Positions 1 through 12,702 are shown, counted from the first letter of the stretch. The stretch: 64,000 nucleotides of DNA from Okapia johnstoni (GCA_024291935.2 CM044322.1:65525405-65589404), one strand, 5' to 3'. A program made the numbers and translations. Notes: a model not told the origin generated them from the letters alone.

Positions 1-198
1 TGTTTCTTTCTCTGGAAGCATCTGGCTGTGAGGGAAGCGATCTTCCTTGTAGGTGTTTAAGTCTTAGCTACTCTGGTAGCCTGGTCCCTGGATCTTTGTT
101 CATGCAACCTGCCCATCCAAGGTGATTGTCCCATCAGCCAGAAATAAGATTATACCCTGTGTGAGGCACTGTGTTGAGGAGCAAGTGTGCATAAGCAA

Positions 199-338
199 GG
201 CTTCCTTGGTGGCTCAGACGGTAAAGTGTCTGCCTGTAATGCAGGAGACCCAGGTTCAATCCTGGGTCAGGAAGATCCCCTGGAGAAGGAAATGGTAACC
301 CACTCCAATACTCTTGCCTGGAAAATTCCATGGACGGG
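199..338 (+). mobile_element. Bov-tA SINE, 3'-shortened
   Basis: The 5' tRNA-like half is present, beginning GGCTTCC and including the A-box-like TGGCTCAG and a B-box-like GGTTCAATCC. The copy stops after the 'attccatggac' part of the Bov-A section and lacks the usual distal 70 bp. Flanks repeat imperfectly: TGCATAAGCA on the left (from 188) and TGCATAAACA on the right (from 339), so the short form appears to be what was inserted. It lies about 30 bp from an opposite-strand copy. Confidence 0.9.
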
Positions 339-364
339 TGCATAAACAGGCAAATTATCCTGAT

Positions 365-577
365 AAGTGAAAATGAAGTCGCTCAGTCATGTCTGACTCT
401 TTGCGACCCCATGGACTGTAGCCTGCCAGGCTCCTCTGTCCATAGAATTCTCTAGGCAAGAATACTGGAGTGGGTTGCCATTTCCTTCTCCAGGGAATCT
501 TCCTGACCCAGGGATCGAATCTGGGTCTCCCGCATTACAAGCAGACTCCTTATCATCTGAGCCACCAGGGCATCCCT
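365..577 (-). mobile_element. Bov-tA SINE
   Basis: This is a near full-length antisense copy. The plus strand reads the reverse complement of the family, from the GTCGCTCAG tail to the terminal GCCACCAGGG. The tRNA-like promoter half lies at the high-coordinate end. It forms an inverted pair with the SINE at 199-338. Confidence 0.92.
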
Positions 578-867
578 GACAAGAAACTGCCCCAAATCAC
601 TAAACCCCTGAGAGATTTGTACATGTAGAATACTTTCACTTGTCCTTGAAATCAAAGAGAAATGGTGTTTCTAGAACAAAGGAAAAAATCAGAAGAGTGT
701 AAAATTCTCAGGAGAGCTTCTATTGATAGTCCATTTATTACTTCATTATTGTGAGGTTTGATTTCAATTACAATGTAATGTCAGCAATTTTCTTAATTGA
801 TAATTGGTATGATAGTGTAATAAAGACTTAAGGCAGATTTTAAATTTTTACTTCTTGTGAGAACATT

Positions 868-1203
868 CAGTCAGTTCAGTCTTCAGCCGTGTCTGACTCT
901 TTGCAACCCCATGAATCGCAGCACTCCAGGCCTCCCTGTCCATCACCAACACCCGGAGTCCACCCAAACCCATGTCCATCGAGTTGATGATGCCATCCAG
1001 CCATCTCATCCTCTGTCGTCCCCTTCTCCTACTGCCCTCAATCTTTCCCAGCATCAGGGTCTTTTCCAATGAGTCAGCTCTTCACATCAGGTGGCCAAAG
1101 TATTGGAGTTTCAGCCTCAGCATCAGTCCTTTCAATGAACACCCAGGACTGATCTCCTTTAGGATGGATTGGTTGGATCTCCTTGAGTCCATGGGACTCT
1201 CAA
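868..1203 (-). mobile_element. BovB LINE 3' end (ART2A-like), 5'-truncated
   Basis: The plus strand reads the reverse complement of the BovB 3' end: TCAGTTCAG tail, 'gactctttgcaaccccatg', then the part encoding the C-terminal domain seen as '[11 protein letters not shown]' on the minus strand. A perfect 9-bp direct repeat, GAGAACATT, flanks it at 859-867 and 1204-1212. That is what target-primed insertion followed by 5' truncation produces. No complete domain remains. Confidence 0.93.
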
Positions 1204-1212
1204 GAGAACATT

Positions 1213-3227
1213 AGATATTAATAAATTGGAACTTAAACATTATTCCTTTTTTTGTTTGTTTTGTACTAATTGATATTGCATTTTTTAAAAAAATAGACTA
1301 TTTAAGCAAAGTGTGTCTTCCTTGAGTAGGACAAATTATGTAGAGAATATTAAAATATATTTCACATATTTTTTGTCAATTGAAATTGGCTTGATTTCTA
1401 GTACCCAGAATCTTATGTGATAAAGTTCTATAATATTTGAGTTGTATGCCTAAATTATAATATGATTCTCCCAAGACTGTACTATGCAGAAAGCTACTGG
1501 GTATCTTTGGGTTTTGCAAATCAATATTAAAATAATATACTCTTTGAAATCAGAACATGCTACAAATCTAATAATTCTTTCATATTTACAAATTTAATAT
1601 CACACAGTAAAATGAGAGGTCGTATATTATTTGCTATAGTTTTACTACTAAATCAGTTTTATGATAAAGGAAGTGTTATCAGGATTTAGCAGTTACAGGA
1701 TTTTTTCACATTCATTAGTGGCCTTAAAGTTGAGTAAGTCAAAATTGCTGAAAGTAGACCAGAATCATGTTAGATTTGCTATCAAAGTATATAATACCCC
1801 AAACCACAATGAGCAAGCTGGATTTATCTTTTTCAGAAAAATGAAAATTCTTTCATATAATTTTAAAAGTCATTTTAACAGCACTAGATTTGTCATTCCT
1901 CTCATCTATGTCAGGATCTACAGGCCTTTGAGACAGCACATACAGTATGAAACATAAAATTACAGGTATGTAGTGTTTGAACAAAACCTGAACTATTCCT
2001 GGGCCACTTTTTCTAGGAGATGCATCATAGTGTGGCACAGAATTCCTTGGCCTGCAGAGTCTGTTTTTTGTTTATTCTCCATTATAAAAAGAAAGGTTTT
2101 GAACTTTCATATCTATAACATATAGTAAAGAGGAAAGAGATTCCATGAAGAAAAATGCAGCTGCCTCTGCCTCAATAAAAGATCAAAGAGAAAACAGATT
2201 TAGAAGATTTGATTTAGTGAGATATCACACAGTCATAGACTGTATTTGGCATCACATATTGGAGCTTAGCATTCTGAATAAATCAACTGATAAAGATCTA
2301 CTGCTCACAATATATTTTGAAGAAGTCAAAAAGCAAAGCTATAAAGCACAGCACACAACTAAGGATTTCAGACCTGGAAAATGATGTGGAATCAAAGCAA
2401 TGTATGACAGAAGTTACACCAATCAAGGACACAGAAACTTTCATTTTCACACTGGTTAAATGTCTGTGACATTCCCATATTGAAGAACTGGAGTTCTACA
2501 TCACAGATTCTTCACACTGATGAACATAAGTATATTTAGTATGTTGTGTAATCAATTCCTTCAACAGCAAAGAGAAATTTATTCATTCTTAACAAACTTT
2601 TGTATATTCGTGTAGATATGTTCTGTTTGCTTTTTCCTGAAGTCTCACAATTAAGAAAATTCCTTCTTAGAGCTACTCAACATTGAAATAGCTGTACTGT
2701 ACAAATTTCTTGATTTTTATGATAAGATTTTTCCATGCCTAAATTTTTATTTTTTATGGAACACTTTATCCATACTGTAGGGATACTTAAAAAGAGTAAA
2801 AATTCATATAATCAAGGTGCTTACAATTTAAATAATAATATAAAATAGAAATATTTAGCATATAATTGGAAGAAATAAAAAATTGCTACTGATATTCAGA
2901 CAAGAGTACAAATATTGTGTATATTCAATGAGAAAAAAGATAATGTATTCAGTAATAGGTGATTAAAACCTGAAAAGAAGTTGGAGAATTTGATCAGCAA
3001 AAAGTAAGGAAAAAAATTGTCAAATAACATAATTTTTTTCTTCTCTTTCATATAGTTTATTCCCTATTGTAACTTCGTACCTAAGTTAAATGCATCTTTA
3101 TCATGGTATCAACCCAAATAATTCTATTAATTGTTAGCTATTTAGAAAGTCTAGGAACCAAGAATCATTCAAAAGTACAAAAATTTTGGAATGTCCTCAG
3201 TTATTGGTAACAGATTTGGCTAGAATA
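1213..3227. other. AT-rich DNA, nothing recognised
   Basis: About 2 kb of AT-rich sequence without a repeat I can name. Open frames at 1661-1957 and 2145-2384 lack any recognisable domain and have no gene context. The second has a charged, lysine-rich composition but resembles no family I know. Confidence 0.5.
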
Positions 3228-3449
3228 TGGGCTTCCCATGTGGAGTAGTGGTAAAAAATCCACCTGCCAATAGAGGGGTCTCAAGTGACACAGGTTCAAT
3301 CCCTGGGTCAGGAAGATCCCCTGGAGGAGGAAATGGCAACCCACTCCAGTATTCTTGTCTGGGAAATCCAATGGGCAGAGGAGTCTGGTGGACTACAGTC
3401 CACGGGGCCACAAAGAGTCGGGCATGACTAAGAAACTGAGTGCACGCAT
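3228..3449 (+). mobile_element. Bov-tA SINE
   Basis: Full-length sense copy from GGGCTTCCC to the AGAAACTGAG tail. The tRNA-like part carries a small local duplication around 3275-3290 ('gtctcaagtgacacagg'). The 3' end runs straight into a CA microsatellite, which probably grew from the SINE tail. Confidence 0.92.

Positions 3450-3450
<1 letters not shown>

Positions 3451-3480
<30 letters not shown>
3451..3480. repeat. (CA)15 microsatellite
   Basis: Uninterrupted CA dinucleotide run of 30 bp directly after the Bov-tA tail. Confidence 0.97.
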
Positions 3481-3481
<1 letters not shown>

Positions 3482-3577
3482 TTTACTTGAATGTTTTTAA
3501 CCTGAAAGAGTTTATTCTCTCACGAAAGAAAATACTGGTGTAGGGACTCCGTGCCTGGCATGGGGACATTTTGCCGT

Positions 3578-3966
3578 GTTGTTGCTGTTCAGTCACTAAG
3601 TCGTGTCCGACTCTTTGTGACCCCATGGACCGCAGCATGTCAGGCTTCCCTCTACTACAGATAGCAGAGGCTGTCCTCTACTATCTCCCAGAGTTTGTTC
3701 ATGTCTATTGAGTCAGTGATGCCATCCAACCATCTCATCCTCTGCTGCCCTCTTTTCCTTTTGCCTTCAGTCTGGGTTGGGAAGATCCCCTGGAGAAGGG
3801 AAGGTCTACCCACTCCATTATTCTGGTCTGGAGAATTCCATGGACAGTCCATGAGGTCTCAAAGAGTTGGACACGACTGAGTGACTTTCACTTTCAGTGT
3901 TTAAGAGTATCAGGGTCTTTTCCATTGAGTCAGCTCTTCACATCAGGTGGACAAAGTATTGGAGAC
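3578..3966 (-). mobile_element. BovB 3' end split by a Bov-tA
   Basis: Antisense BovB 3' sequence occupies 3578-3771 (GTTGTTGCTGTTCAGTC, then the part with 'catgtctattgagtcagtg') and resumes at about 3896-3966 ('atcagggtcttttcc' to 'caaagtattgg'). A sense Bov-tA 3' portion sits between them. A local rearrangement at 3650-3675 replaces the usual 'tgtccatcaccaactc' with an inverted-looking 'ctactacagatagcagagg'. Confidence 0.85.
3772..3895 (+). mobile_element. Bov-tA SINE, 5'-truncated, nested in BovB
   Basis: Begins in the tRNA-like half at TGGGTTGGGAAGATCCC and continues to the GAGTGACTTTCACTTTCAG tail. The TTCAGT of the BovB is repeated at both edges, which fits a short target duplication. 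Confidence 0.85.
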
Positions 3967-4799
3967 CTTAGCTCATGCTTTTATCTGCTGCATGAGTGTC
4001 CTTAGCTAAGACTGGTAGAGTTCCCACTGTTATGCAAGTTCTCCAGTTAGCAAGGAGGAAGAAGAGGAGTTTCAATTCCACCATCATAAAAAGTGCATTC
4101 CTGAGAGCTCACACAAATCTGTTACTTGTAACATACTGGTGAGGCTTTAACTTTATGCCCATTTTCATTAAAAGCTAAAAAGATTTAATTCTAGCAAGCG
4201 AAACACATTTTCCTCTTAGGCAGGTATATGTTCAGTGATATATTGGGAATCTAAAGGTAGGGACAATGCCCTACAATAAGCCAGTACCACAGGAAGGTGT
4301 TGTGTTCATTGCAGACCCACCAGCAAAAACCCAGTGTCCCCAAAGGAGACTGAAGATGATTTGTAAGAATTACTGGGAAGCTACACTGAGACTGAGTAGA
4401 CCTAAAAGAAAATCCTCTCCATTCAAGTTCAGAAACAATAGAGATTTAGAGAGAGAAGTTAAGTATTTAGAATTCAAAATTAGCATTAATATGGATGAAA
4501 GTTAAGTTGGAGAAAAGCTTGATAGTGTGAATAAATACCCTCTCCTGCTACTTTGAAATTTTGTTGCAAATTTTTTAAAGAAATGTTTTGCTCCACAAAG
4601 CAGGCATACTTCAACCTGTTACTGGAAAGGTTAGATACAGGAAAAAAATTTACAGTCTTTAAGACTTGAGATGCACTCAAATGAAGAAGGTATGTGAATC
4701 AATGCAATGTATTTATTGGTGAAATTTTTAGTATACTGTTTCTACAGGAAAGTGTCCAAACCTCAAGACAGAGCTTGATAAATGCTCACCAAGTGAGCA
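3967..4799. other. No recognised repeat or gene
   Basis: About 830 bp of AT-rich DNA. An open frame at 4266-4505 reaches 79 codons but has no recognisable motif and no supporting signals. Confidence 0.5.
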
Positions 4800-4859
4800 C
4801 AACCAGATCTAGAAATAGAAGATGAAAAACACCTCTTAAACTTTCCACCTCATATCTCT

Positions 4860-5284
4860 TGATCACTACCTACTCCCCCCATTCTGACTTTAATTCTTAT
4901 TGATAACTTTTGCTATTTTTGAACTTTACAGAAGTAAAATCATTCAGTATATGTTATTTTGTGTCTGGCTGATTTTACACAATATTTTCTTTGTAAAGTT
5001 CATACACGTTGTTGGGTATTGCTGTAGCTCATTTATCTGCATTGCTGTATAGGGTTCCATATATTTTTATACCACTATATGTTGAAATCAATTCTTTGCT
5101 TGTTTTCAACTCCTGCTATTGAAATCATGCTGCTGTGAACATTTTTGGAGCATTATTGTGTGCAGATATGCATGTATGCATTTCTTGGTCTCTATAACTA
5201 GTGTTAGAATTGATGGATCACTGAGTATATATACTCAACTTTGAACTTGACAACTTCCAGAGCATTGCACCAATATATACTCCC

Positions 5285-5285
<1 letters not shown>
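4860..5285 (-). mobile_element. Old L1 (L1M-type) 3' end, antisense
   Basis: The text follows the reverse complement of the mammalian L1 3' region in order: 'gaactttacagaagtaaaat' (for 'ctttatataaatggaatc'), 'tttgtgtctggctgatt', 'gcattgctgtatagggttcc', 'catgctgctgtgaacat', then 'gcaccaatatatactccca'. It is heavily diverged, consistent with age before ruminants. No coding potential remains. Confidence 0.8.

Positions 5286-5327
<42 letters not shown>
5286..5327. repeat. (AC)21 microsatellite
   Basis: Uninterrupted AC run at the edge of the old L1. Confidence 0.97.
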
Positions 5328-5328
<1 letters not shown>

Positions 5329-5329
5329 A

Positions 5330-5878
5330 TGCACATGCTTTCTGTATTTCACTGACATTTTCAGTATGCTCTTACAGACTTTAAATTGCCAATATCTACA
5401 TTTTTATGCCCAAGGGCTTTTAAAATGTGAAAATAAGGATGGTCAGTTAAAAGGACAGGCAAGTATTGTTACTCCACCAACCTTCAACTAATAGTTGGTC
5501 TGTAAATCCATTTCACAGCCACCTTGGGGAAAGTAATTCTGAGGTGTGTGTTGCACTATTTATCAGACTTTCTCCACTGAATTGAAAGAGGGGGAAAAAA
5601 CCTTAAGTTTAAGATGTAAAACATTATGTTTTGACACAAGCTATACTGGAGCTTGATTAAAATGAAGACTAAAAAGCCACCTCTTGACGTGACTACTTGC
5701 TTCTAACCAGTGATGCACCACCACTTTGTTCTGCATTTACAGTTATTCTTAACCCTTGGTTCTCCCAATCCTGCTGCAAAAACAGCAAACAACCCTGAAC
5801 TGGTGCCTAGTTCTCTTAAATTCTCCACAGGGTTCTTCTTTGGAACCCAAACCATACAAAATAGCCTTTCCTTCATTG
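5330..5878. other. No recognised repeat or gene
   Basis: About 550 bp without a nameable element. Open frames on both strands near 5703-5975 run into the Bov-tA that follows and are not genes. Confidence 0.5.
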
Positions 5879-5879
5879 A

Positions 5880-6095
5880 GGCTTCCCAGATAGCTCGGTG
5901 GGTAAAGAATCTGCCTGCAATACAGGAGACACAGGTTCTATCCCTGGGTTGGGAAGATCCCCTCGAGGAGGGCATGGCAGCCTACTCCAGTATTCATGCC
6001 TAGAGAACCCCATAGACAGAGGAGCCTGGCAGGCTACAGGCCATAAGGTGGAAAAGAGTCAGACATGACAAGTGTCTGTGCACACACACGCTCTT
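5880..6095 (+). mobile_element. Bov-tA SINE
   Basis: Full-length sense copy from GGCTTCCCAGATAGCTC to the GTCAGACATGACAAG tail followed by a short CA stretch. The B box is mutated (GGTTCTATCCC). Confidence 0.93.
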
Positions 6096-8120
6096 TCTTC
6101 TTGAGCAATTCTCCTTGGTTCTTCTCAAGTTCCCTCCTGTACAGGATGGAATCAATAAATATCATTTTGTCAGATTACAGGTGGTTCTAGTGGTCTTTAA
6201 CGGATAAGATTTCATCAAGATTAAAGGGCAGTCACTTCCAATAGAAACTGTCTAAATACACACATACACACATGTATATATGTACATATATGTGTATATA
6301 TTGACCCTTGGGCAACAGCCATCTTCTCCTTATTGAATGTTTATGAATCTTTTTTTATTGAATGTTTCCCTAACCTGAATTTCTGCCATACTCCCGAACT
6401 AGTGAGTCTTTCCTTCAAACACAAACTGCTTTAACTAGAATCCTTGTCTCAGAGTCTACTTCTGGGGAACCTAAAGATATTATGCATTTAGATCAGCAAA
6501 GAAGAGACTGTTACAAGCCTCTTAGGGAAGTAGTGAGAAGTACTCTCTTAAAACAATAGAGTGATAGAGAGTGGAGAGTACAAATGATTGTGTATCCATG
6601 CCTAGAAGAACAATAGTCACCTATATGAGGGCTTATCATTAATAACATACCAGGACAAACAACATGGTGTAAGTAATGGATGATGAAATGAGGTACACTT
6701 CACCATGGTTCAGTTTGTATAGGTTAGGGTGCATATATTGCCCGCTCTTTGAGGGATTATTAGGGAAGCCACAGAGAAAATAGGACTTTCTAGGGGGGAA
6801 TTGGAGTAGCAATTAACAACATGCAGATAAATTACAATGTATAAAGGTAAACATTTTTACAATAAACTATAAAATCAAAATATAAATCAATATGTTGTTC
6901 CTCTTCATTTGCAATAAGGTGATATTCTATTAGATAAAATTGTTCAATCAAGCAATGTGCTTAAGGTGTGGTTTACCTTTAGTAAATGTGTAGGTATGTG
7001 TTAATATCTTTTTTTTTTTTTTAGCTTTTGGGAACAATAAGTATCTCAATACAAATAGGACCTCATGTTCAGAATTTTTCTACATATTTCATAGAAATAA
7101 GCTAAAATGCCAATGATAAATTGATCTTGAAGTTAGTACATAATTTATTGTTTGTTAATAGTTGTGAAACTTGTTGAACAACCTAGAGTTAAATGTGTGG
7201 TAGCATGTATTATTTTCCCAATCATTCACTGCTGTTCTCTTAGAGAATTACATATTCCTGTCTTCTGATATGTGGGTTTCTGTGCTTCCCTCTGCATTGA
7301 CATTAGCCTTGGTTGTGAATTGTCCTTCAAAAGATGATGAATCAGTGGTACAAGGGAAGTTAGTTCCAAACAGAAGCTGTAGGTGTCACTGAAGTGTTTC
7401 ACACACTCTCTTACTGTTTCCCTCTAGCATAAGAATGGCATGTCCCATTACCTGTGTTTCTTCAATCTGGATCCAGGCTGAAGAGGCATGTGGTTATACC
7501 TGTAACATGTCACTCACAAGGTAGATGGTGAGAAAGATAAAGAAATCTATACTGCACATTTCATCCAGAGAATTTTGAAACATTTGATTTCTCTTGAAAT
7601 CTTCAAATATACATATATATGCTTTACTAATTAAAAATTAGCTTTATTAATAATGATTAATTTTGCTATTCCATTCAAAAGTAATTAGCTTTACTAGCAA
7701 TTATTACTTTTGCTGTTCAAAAGGATTCATAGAAAGCTGTAAAGGCGGAGTCTGGTTTTCTTGAATGAGCATTAAAGAAAGCTTCTCTGGAATCAATCTT
7801 TTCGTTGTCACTTTGGTGTTTGGCAGTGCACAGTTGGCAGATTCCAAGTGGATGAGGAGTGTGTCTTTCTTTTCCAAAGGGGAAATGGCTATTGTTGAAG
7901 GGTCAAGAGTAGGTGTAAGAGGGGAAAAAAATCTAGCAGGTGTTCACAGAGAGAGTAGTGTTGCCCTTTTATAAGGCCAAAAGAATTGAGAACTGAGTAT
8001 ATAGGAAAGTTGAATGTCTAGAAATGTGTGTGTGTGTATTTATGCCTGGAAATCGTTTGGAGGGCTATCCCATGGCCCCAGAGACCTGGACCCAATTTAA
8101 CATGTCTGTGTGCTTAGAAA
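6096..8120. other. Mostly unrecognised AT-rich DNA
   Basis: Includes a mixed CA/TA low-complexity stretch at 6255-6300 and a T run at 7011-7022. A possible old LTR relic at 7270-7500 is listed separately. The open frame at 7765-7974 has no recognisable domain. Confidence 0.5.
7270..7500 (+). mobile_element. Possible MaLR-type LTR relic
   Basis: The order of words such as 'agccttggttgtgaattg', 'ttagttccaaacagaag' and 'ggctgaagaggcatgtgg' resembles the middle of MLT1-like LTRs. The match is weak and made from memory of the family, so this is a suggestion only. Confidence 0.3.
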
Positions 8121-8312
8121 TGGGACTTTCCAGATGGCTCAGGGGTAAAGAATCCACCTGCCAGTGCAGGAGGCACCAGTTCGATCCCTGGGTTGGGAAG
8201 ATTTCCTAAAGCAGGAAATGACAACTCATTCCACGGACAGAGAAGCCTGGCAGGCTGTGGTCCATAGGGTCACAAAGAGTTGGACATGACTGAGAAACTT
8301 AGCATGAGCTTG
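8121..8312 (+). mobile_element. Bov-tA SINE with internal deletion
   Basis: Sense copy with a good B box (AGTTCGATCCC). The stretch usually reading 'ccagtattcttgcctggagaatccc' is missing: 'caactcattcc' joins directly to 'acggacagagaag'. Confidence 0.92.
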
Positions 8313-9721
8313 CTTAGATATATAATCTCTGGGTTAAAGAAAGTACAGGTTAAATAGTATTCACTCACTAGATATGTCAAAATGTTTTCCATGATGTTGA
8401 TATTGTTCAATAGAATAGCAATTCATGAAGTTGTCTCTTCCTCCTACATACCTTGATTTTGTCAGTCTTTTAGGGATTCAAAAGTCATTGTTTATAAAAT
8501 CTCATTATTGTTTTAATGAGTGTTACATTTTCTCCAGTACTCAAATAATGACTCTTTCTGAGGGTATGGTTTTTATTTAGGCTCTTTTGGTAAGTTGCCT
8601 GTTCTGACCCAAGTAGCTTATTGTCTTATGTATAAAAATCAAGAGCCTGTGGGATCTTCTGTAATGTTTAGGGTTTTGCATCTTCACTTATTTAATTCAG
8701 ATGTACAGAATTAAACTATTTCTAAAACTTCGATCTCAACATTAGATATTATTCAATTATGATAATCTTTAATTTTATCTTAACAATGATATCAGTAGCT
8801 ATAACCCACCATCCAATATAAAAATTAAAACAATGACATCACTAAATTGTAGCTATCAATGTGTTTCTCTCCAATCTTTTCAATCTGTCTTCCTTCACTG
8901 AAGAAATAATTGCTTTTTAGTTTTCCTTAATCTTTTGTTTATTATGCCCTTGCTTTATATACATGTATGTGTCAACACGCACATACACACTATACAGTTT
9001 CATAAAATATATAGGATTACTGAAATATATATCATTTATTATTAATCATTTTAAAACAACATAAGGAAATCATATTTATGAAATGTATTTTCCACTTAAT
9101 ATTGTATTTTAAAGATTAATCATATTTTAAAATATTTTTATGTTTTACTGATTTTCAATATGTTATTGTTTCAGAAAATTTAGATACATCTCTGTTCCTG
9201 GAAGATTTTATTGTTTCGAGATTTTTGCCACTACAGAGTTGCTAAAAATACATTCAAACAAACACAAACTGAAAGAGGTTCTCACCAACATTATGGTATC
9301 TACTTAAAGTAAAACTTCCAGTTGACAGCATCTGTGCCTCTAAACATTAACATAAAAATAATGTATTTTTTGTATATTAAAATTCAACCAAAAACCGAAA
9401 CTCTGAAAAAAGACCATGTCAATTAGGAAACTGGTTTTCAAATTTAGGCATATTCTAAAACAATTACATTGATTGGATAATAATATTGATTCAGTATAGG
9501 CTTAACATAAAATTTTAAAAATTTCTTACGTAACAATCAAAGCAGTAGAAGTGTAACATAATCCAGGTTTCCAGTGTAATCTCTTGTCAGTTTATTAAAT
9601 TGAGTATACTGTCAGAGTTACTAAGAATAAGGGGATGTAGTTTGGCTTATGGGTAATACCTGCATCTCAGTGGAGTGTTTTTTGGTGCAGTAAGTCCCCA
9701 GGAGGATGTAATATATTAGGC
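8313..9721. other. AT-rich DNA with a possible L1 relic
   Basis: Between about 8850 and 9250 the text ('attttccacttaatattg', 'atatttttatgtt') resembles the antisense 3' region of ancient L1M elements, but divergence is too high to set limits. The rest is unrecognised. Confidence 0.35.
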
Positions 9722-10456
9722 AACGAAGGATTCTGGGAAGATGGGGGAATGAGAAGCAGCAGGAGTTTCTCTTCACCTAGACAGCGATCTCACTGACTGT
9801 CTGATGTAACCATTTTGGAACTCTGAAGTCTATTGAATGTTTTCAACTTTGAGGGGTGGCTTGGACAGTAAGTTGTGGTTACTTTTGATCAATTTCAGAA
9901 CTCAACCACAGTATCAGCAACCCATCCCGCATTTCCCAGGCCTGTGACAGGCAACCTTGCACACATTTCAAGAGCAGCTTGCACAACTGGACCAAAGGAA
10001 CTTGTCATCCAAATATCAGAGATCTGAAATGGCCTTCAGGGATTTAAAGAGCCAGTGCCCTTGTGCTCTTAATACTAGATAAAACAACCAAATGGATGAG
10101 AACTAGACAAATAGATACTTGATAATACAATAAACCAATTAGATATAACAGAAATACCCAGAACACTCTTCCCCAAATCAACAGAATACACATTTTTCTC
10201 AAGAGCATAAGGGACATTTTCTAGGGTGGATCATATGTTAAGCCACAAATTAAGTCTCAGTAGATTTAAAAATATATCATACAGACTATTTTCTTCTGAT
10301 GACAATGCAACAAGGCTAGATATAAATAACAGAATAAAATTCAAAAATTTTAAAAGTTTGTATAAACAACACACTCTATAATAACCAATAGAAAGAGAAG
10401 ACATCACAAAGGGAATTAGAAGATACCTAGAGATGAATGAAAACAGAAGCACACTA

Positions 10457-10769
10457 CAGACATACCTTGAAGATATTGAGGGTTCAGATTCAAATCACCT
10501 GCAGTAAAGTAAATACTGCAATGAGGTGAGTCATATAATATTTTTGCTAAGTGAATATAAAAATTGTAGTCACACTATACTGTAGTCTACTAAGTGTACA
10601 ATATCATAATATCTTAAAAAGTTAATTAAAAATACTTCATTGCTAAAAAGTGCTAATCATCATCTGAGCCCTCAGCAAATCACATTCTTTTGTAACAGTA
10701 ACATCAAAGACCTCTGACTACAGATCACCATAACAAATATAATACTAATGAAAGAGTTTGAAATATTGG
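10457..10769 (+). mobile_element. Tigger DNA transposon (TcMar), internally deleted
   Basis: Starts CAGACATACCTTGAAGATAT after a TA dinucleotide, matching the Tigger terminal repeat. It continues with 'ctatactgtagtctac' and 'catcatctgagccctcagc' as in Tigger1, then jumps to the distal part ('gatcaccataacaaatat', 'agtttgaaatattg'). The far terminal repeat is missing. There is no transposase reading frame. It interrupts the old L1, so it is younger than that L1. Confidence 0.85.
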
Positions 10770-12254
10770 ATCTTAATGTAGAAAGCATGAAGAGCTCTCA
10801 CACACACACACAAAACTATTAGAACTGCTAAATTCAGCAAAGTAACACAAAGTCAACAAAAATTACATCAGTTACATTTCATTTATATATAATAACAATG
10901 AACAATATAAAAAGAAAGCTAAGAAAACAATTCTAATTTTAATAACACCAAATAGAATAAAACTCTTTGTCAATGAGGTGGATAATAAACTTAACTACAG
11001 AGGCATATGGCTTGTACAGTGAAAAGTGCAAAATACTGCTAAAAGAAATTTAAAAAGATATAAATAAATGGAAACACAGCCTACTTTCATGCATTGGAAG
11101 ACTAAATATTAACATGTTGATACTACCCAAAGCAATCCATAGATTCAATGCAATTCATATCAAAATCTTAATGGTATTTTTTATGGAAATAGAAAAACCC
11201 ATCCTAAAATATATACAGAATCTCGAGGAAACCAGGATAGCTAAAACAGGCTTGAAAAAGAACAAAGCTGGTAGTCTGACATTTTTTCATTTCAAAATGT
11301 ACTACAAAACTTTCCAACTCCAAACAGTATGGTATTGACATAAAGATGGAAATATAGGTCAGTGGATTACAGCAATGAACCCAGAAATGAACCCTAATAT
11401 ATATGTTCAAATCATTTTGACAAGGATGCTAGACCATTCAATGAGGAGAGGATAGTCTTGCAGAAAATTGTGCTAGGAAAGTTGAATATTCACATGCAAA
11501 AAGAATAAACTTGGATCTTTACCTAACACCATATACAAAGCATTCAAAATGAATAAAAGAACTAAAAGTAAAAGATAAATCTTTGAAACTTCACAGCATT
11601 GGATTTGGCAATGATTTCTTGAATATGCTATCAAAGGTATTAGCAAAAAATAGACTTCATAAAATTATTTTAAATAATTGTGCACCAAATGATACTATAA
11701 ACAGAATAAAAATGGAACACAGAGGATGGCAGAAAATATTTGCAGATCATATATCCGATAAGTGATTAGTATTCAAAATATACAGAGAACACCTACAATT
11801 TAACAACAAAAGTAGAAACAACCCAATTCAAGAATGGTACTTTAATTAGACAATTCCCCAAGGAATATATGCAAATGACAAGCACATGGAAATATACTCA
11901 ACAATCATTAATCATTAGGGAAATGCAAATGAAAATTCCAATGATACACTACCTCATACTTTTTAGGATGGCTACTATTTTTAAAAAGCAGATAAAAGTG
12001 TTTCTGAGGATGTGAACAAATAGAACTCCTCTGCACTATTGGTGGGAATGTGAAATGGTAGAGTCATTGTGAAAAACAGCATGGTGACACCTTAATAATT
12101 AAAAATAGAATCACCTAATAATTTGACAATTCTACTTCTCGGAATATACTCAAAATAGTTGTAAACAGAGTCTTATAGAGATATCACTGCACTCATTTTC
12201 ATGGCAGCATAATCATGATAGCCAAAATATAGAAATAACCCACATATGTCTATT

Positions 12255-12545
12255 GATTGTTTCCATACAAATTTTAGGATTCTTTATTCTACTTATGTGA
12301 CAAATGCCAATACTTTTGATGGAGATTGCATTTTATATATATATATGTATATATCTTTGGGTAATTGACATTTTAGCAATATTAATTCTTCCAATTCATA
12401 TATTATTTATTGTGTGAGTTTCAATTTATTTTATTGTCTTATTATTTGCAATATACTGGTCTTTTACTTCCTAGGTGAAAGTTATTCTTAGGTATTTTAT
12501 TGTATTTGATATAATTATTTGATATAGATATAGAACTAGTATTTG
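12255..12545 (-). mobile_element. Inverted L1 ORF2 block
   Basis: Here the text reads as antisense L1 ORF2 ('ccatacaaattttagg', 'ttgacattttagcaatatt', 'cctaggtgaaagttattc', 'ttaggtattttattgta'), although sense L1 lies on both sides. The sense text resumes after about 12560 ('gcacacccatgttcattac'). It is either an internal inversion or a second L1 fragment inserted in the opposite orientation. Confidence 0.7.
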
Positions 12546-12702
12546 ATCCAGAAAGTCAAATTCTGTGCATTGATCTGAGAAACACACACACACAATACTT
12601 ATTTGAAAAGATATATGCACACCCATGTTCATTACAGCAATATTTATGACAGCTGAGATATGAAAACATTTTTATCAGATGGATAAAGAAATTGTGGTAT
12701 AT

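Noticed and set aside
868..1203. Repeated 'gactctttgc' blocks, considered as an array
   Set aside because: They are dispersed SINE and LINE copies, not regularly spaced repeats; CRISPR does not apply to this genome.
2145..2384. 79-codon lysine-rich frame
   Set aside because: No recognisable family and no neighbouring exons; length is within chance.
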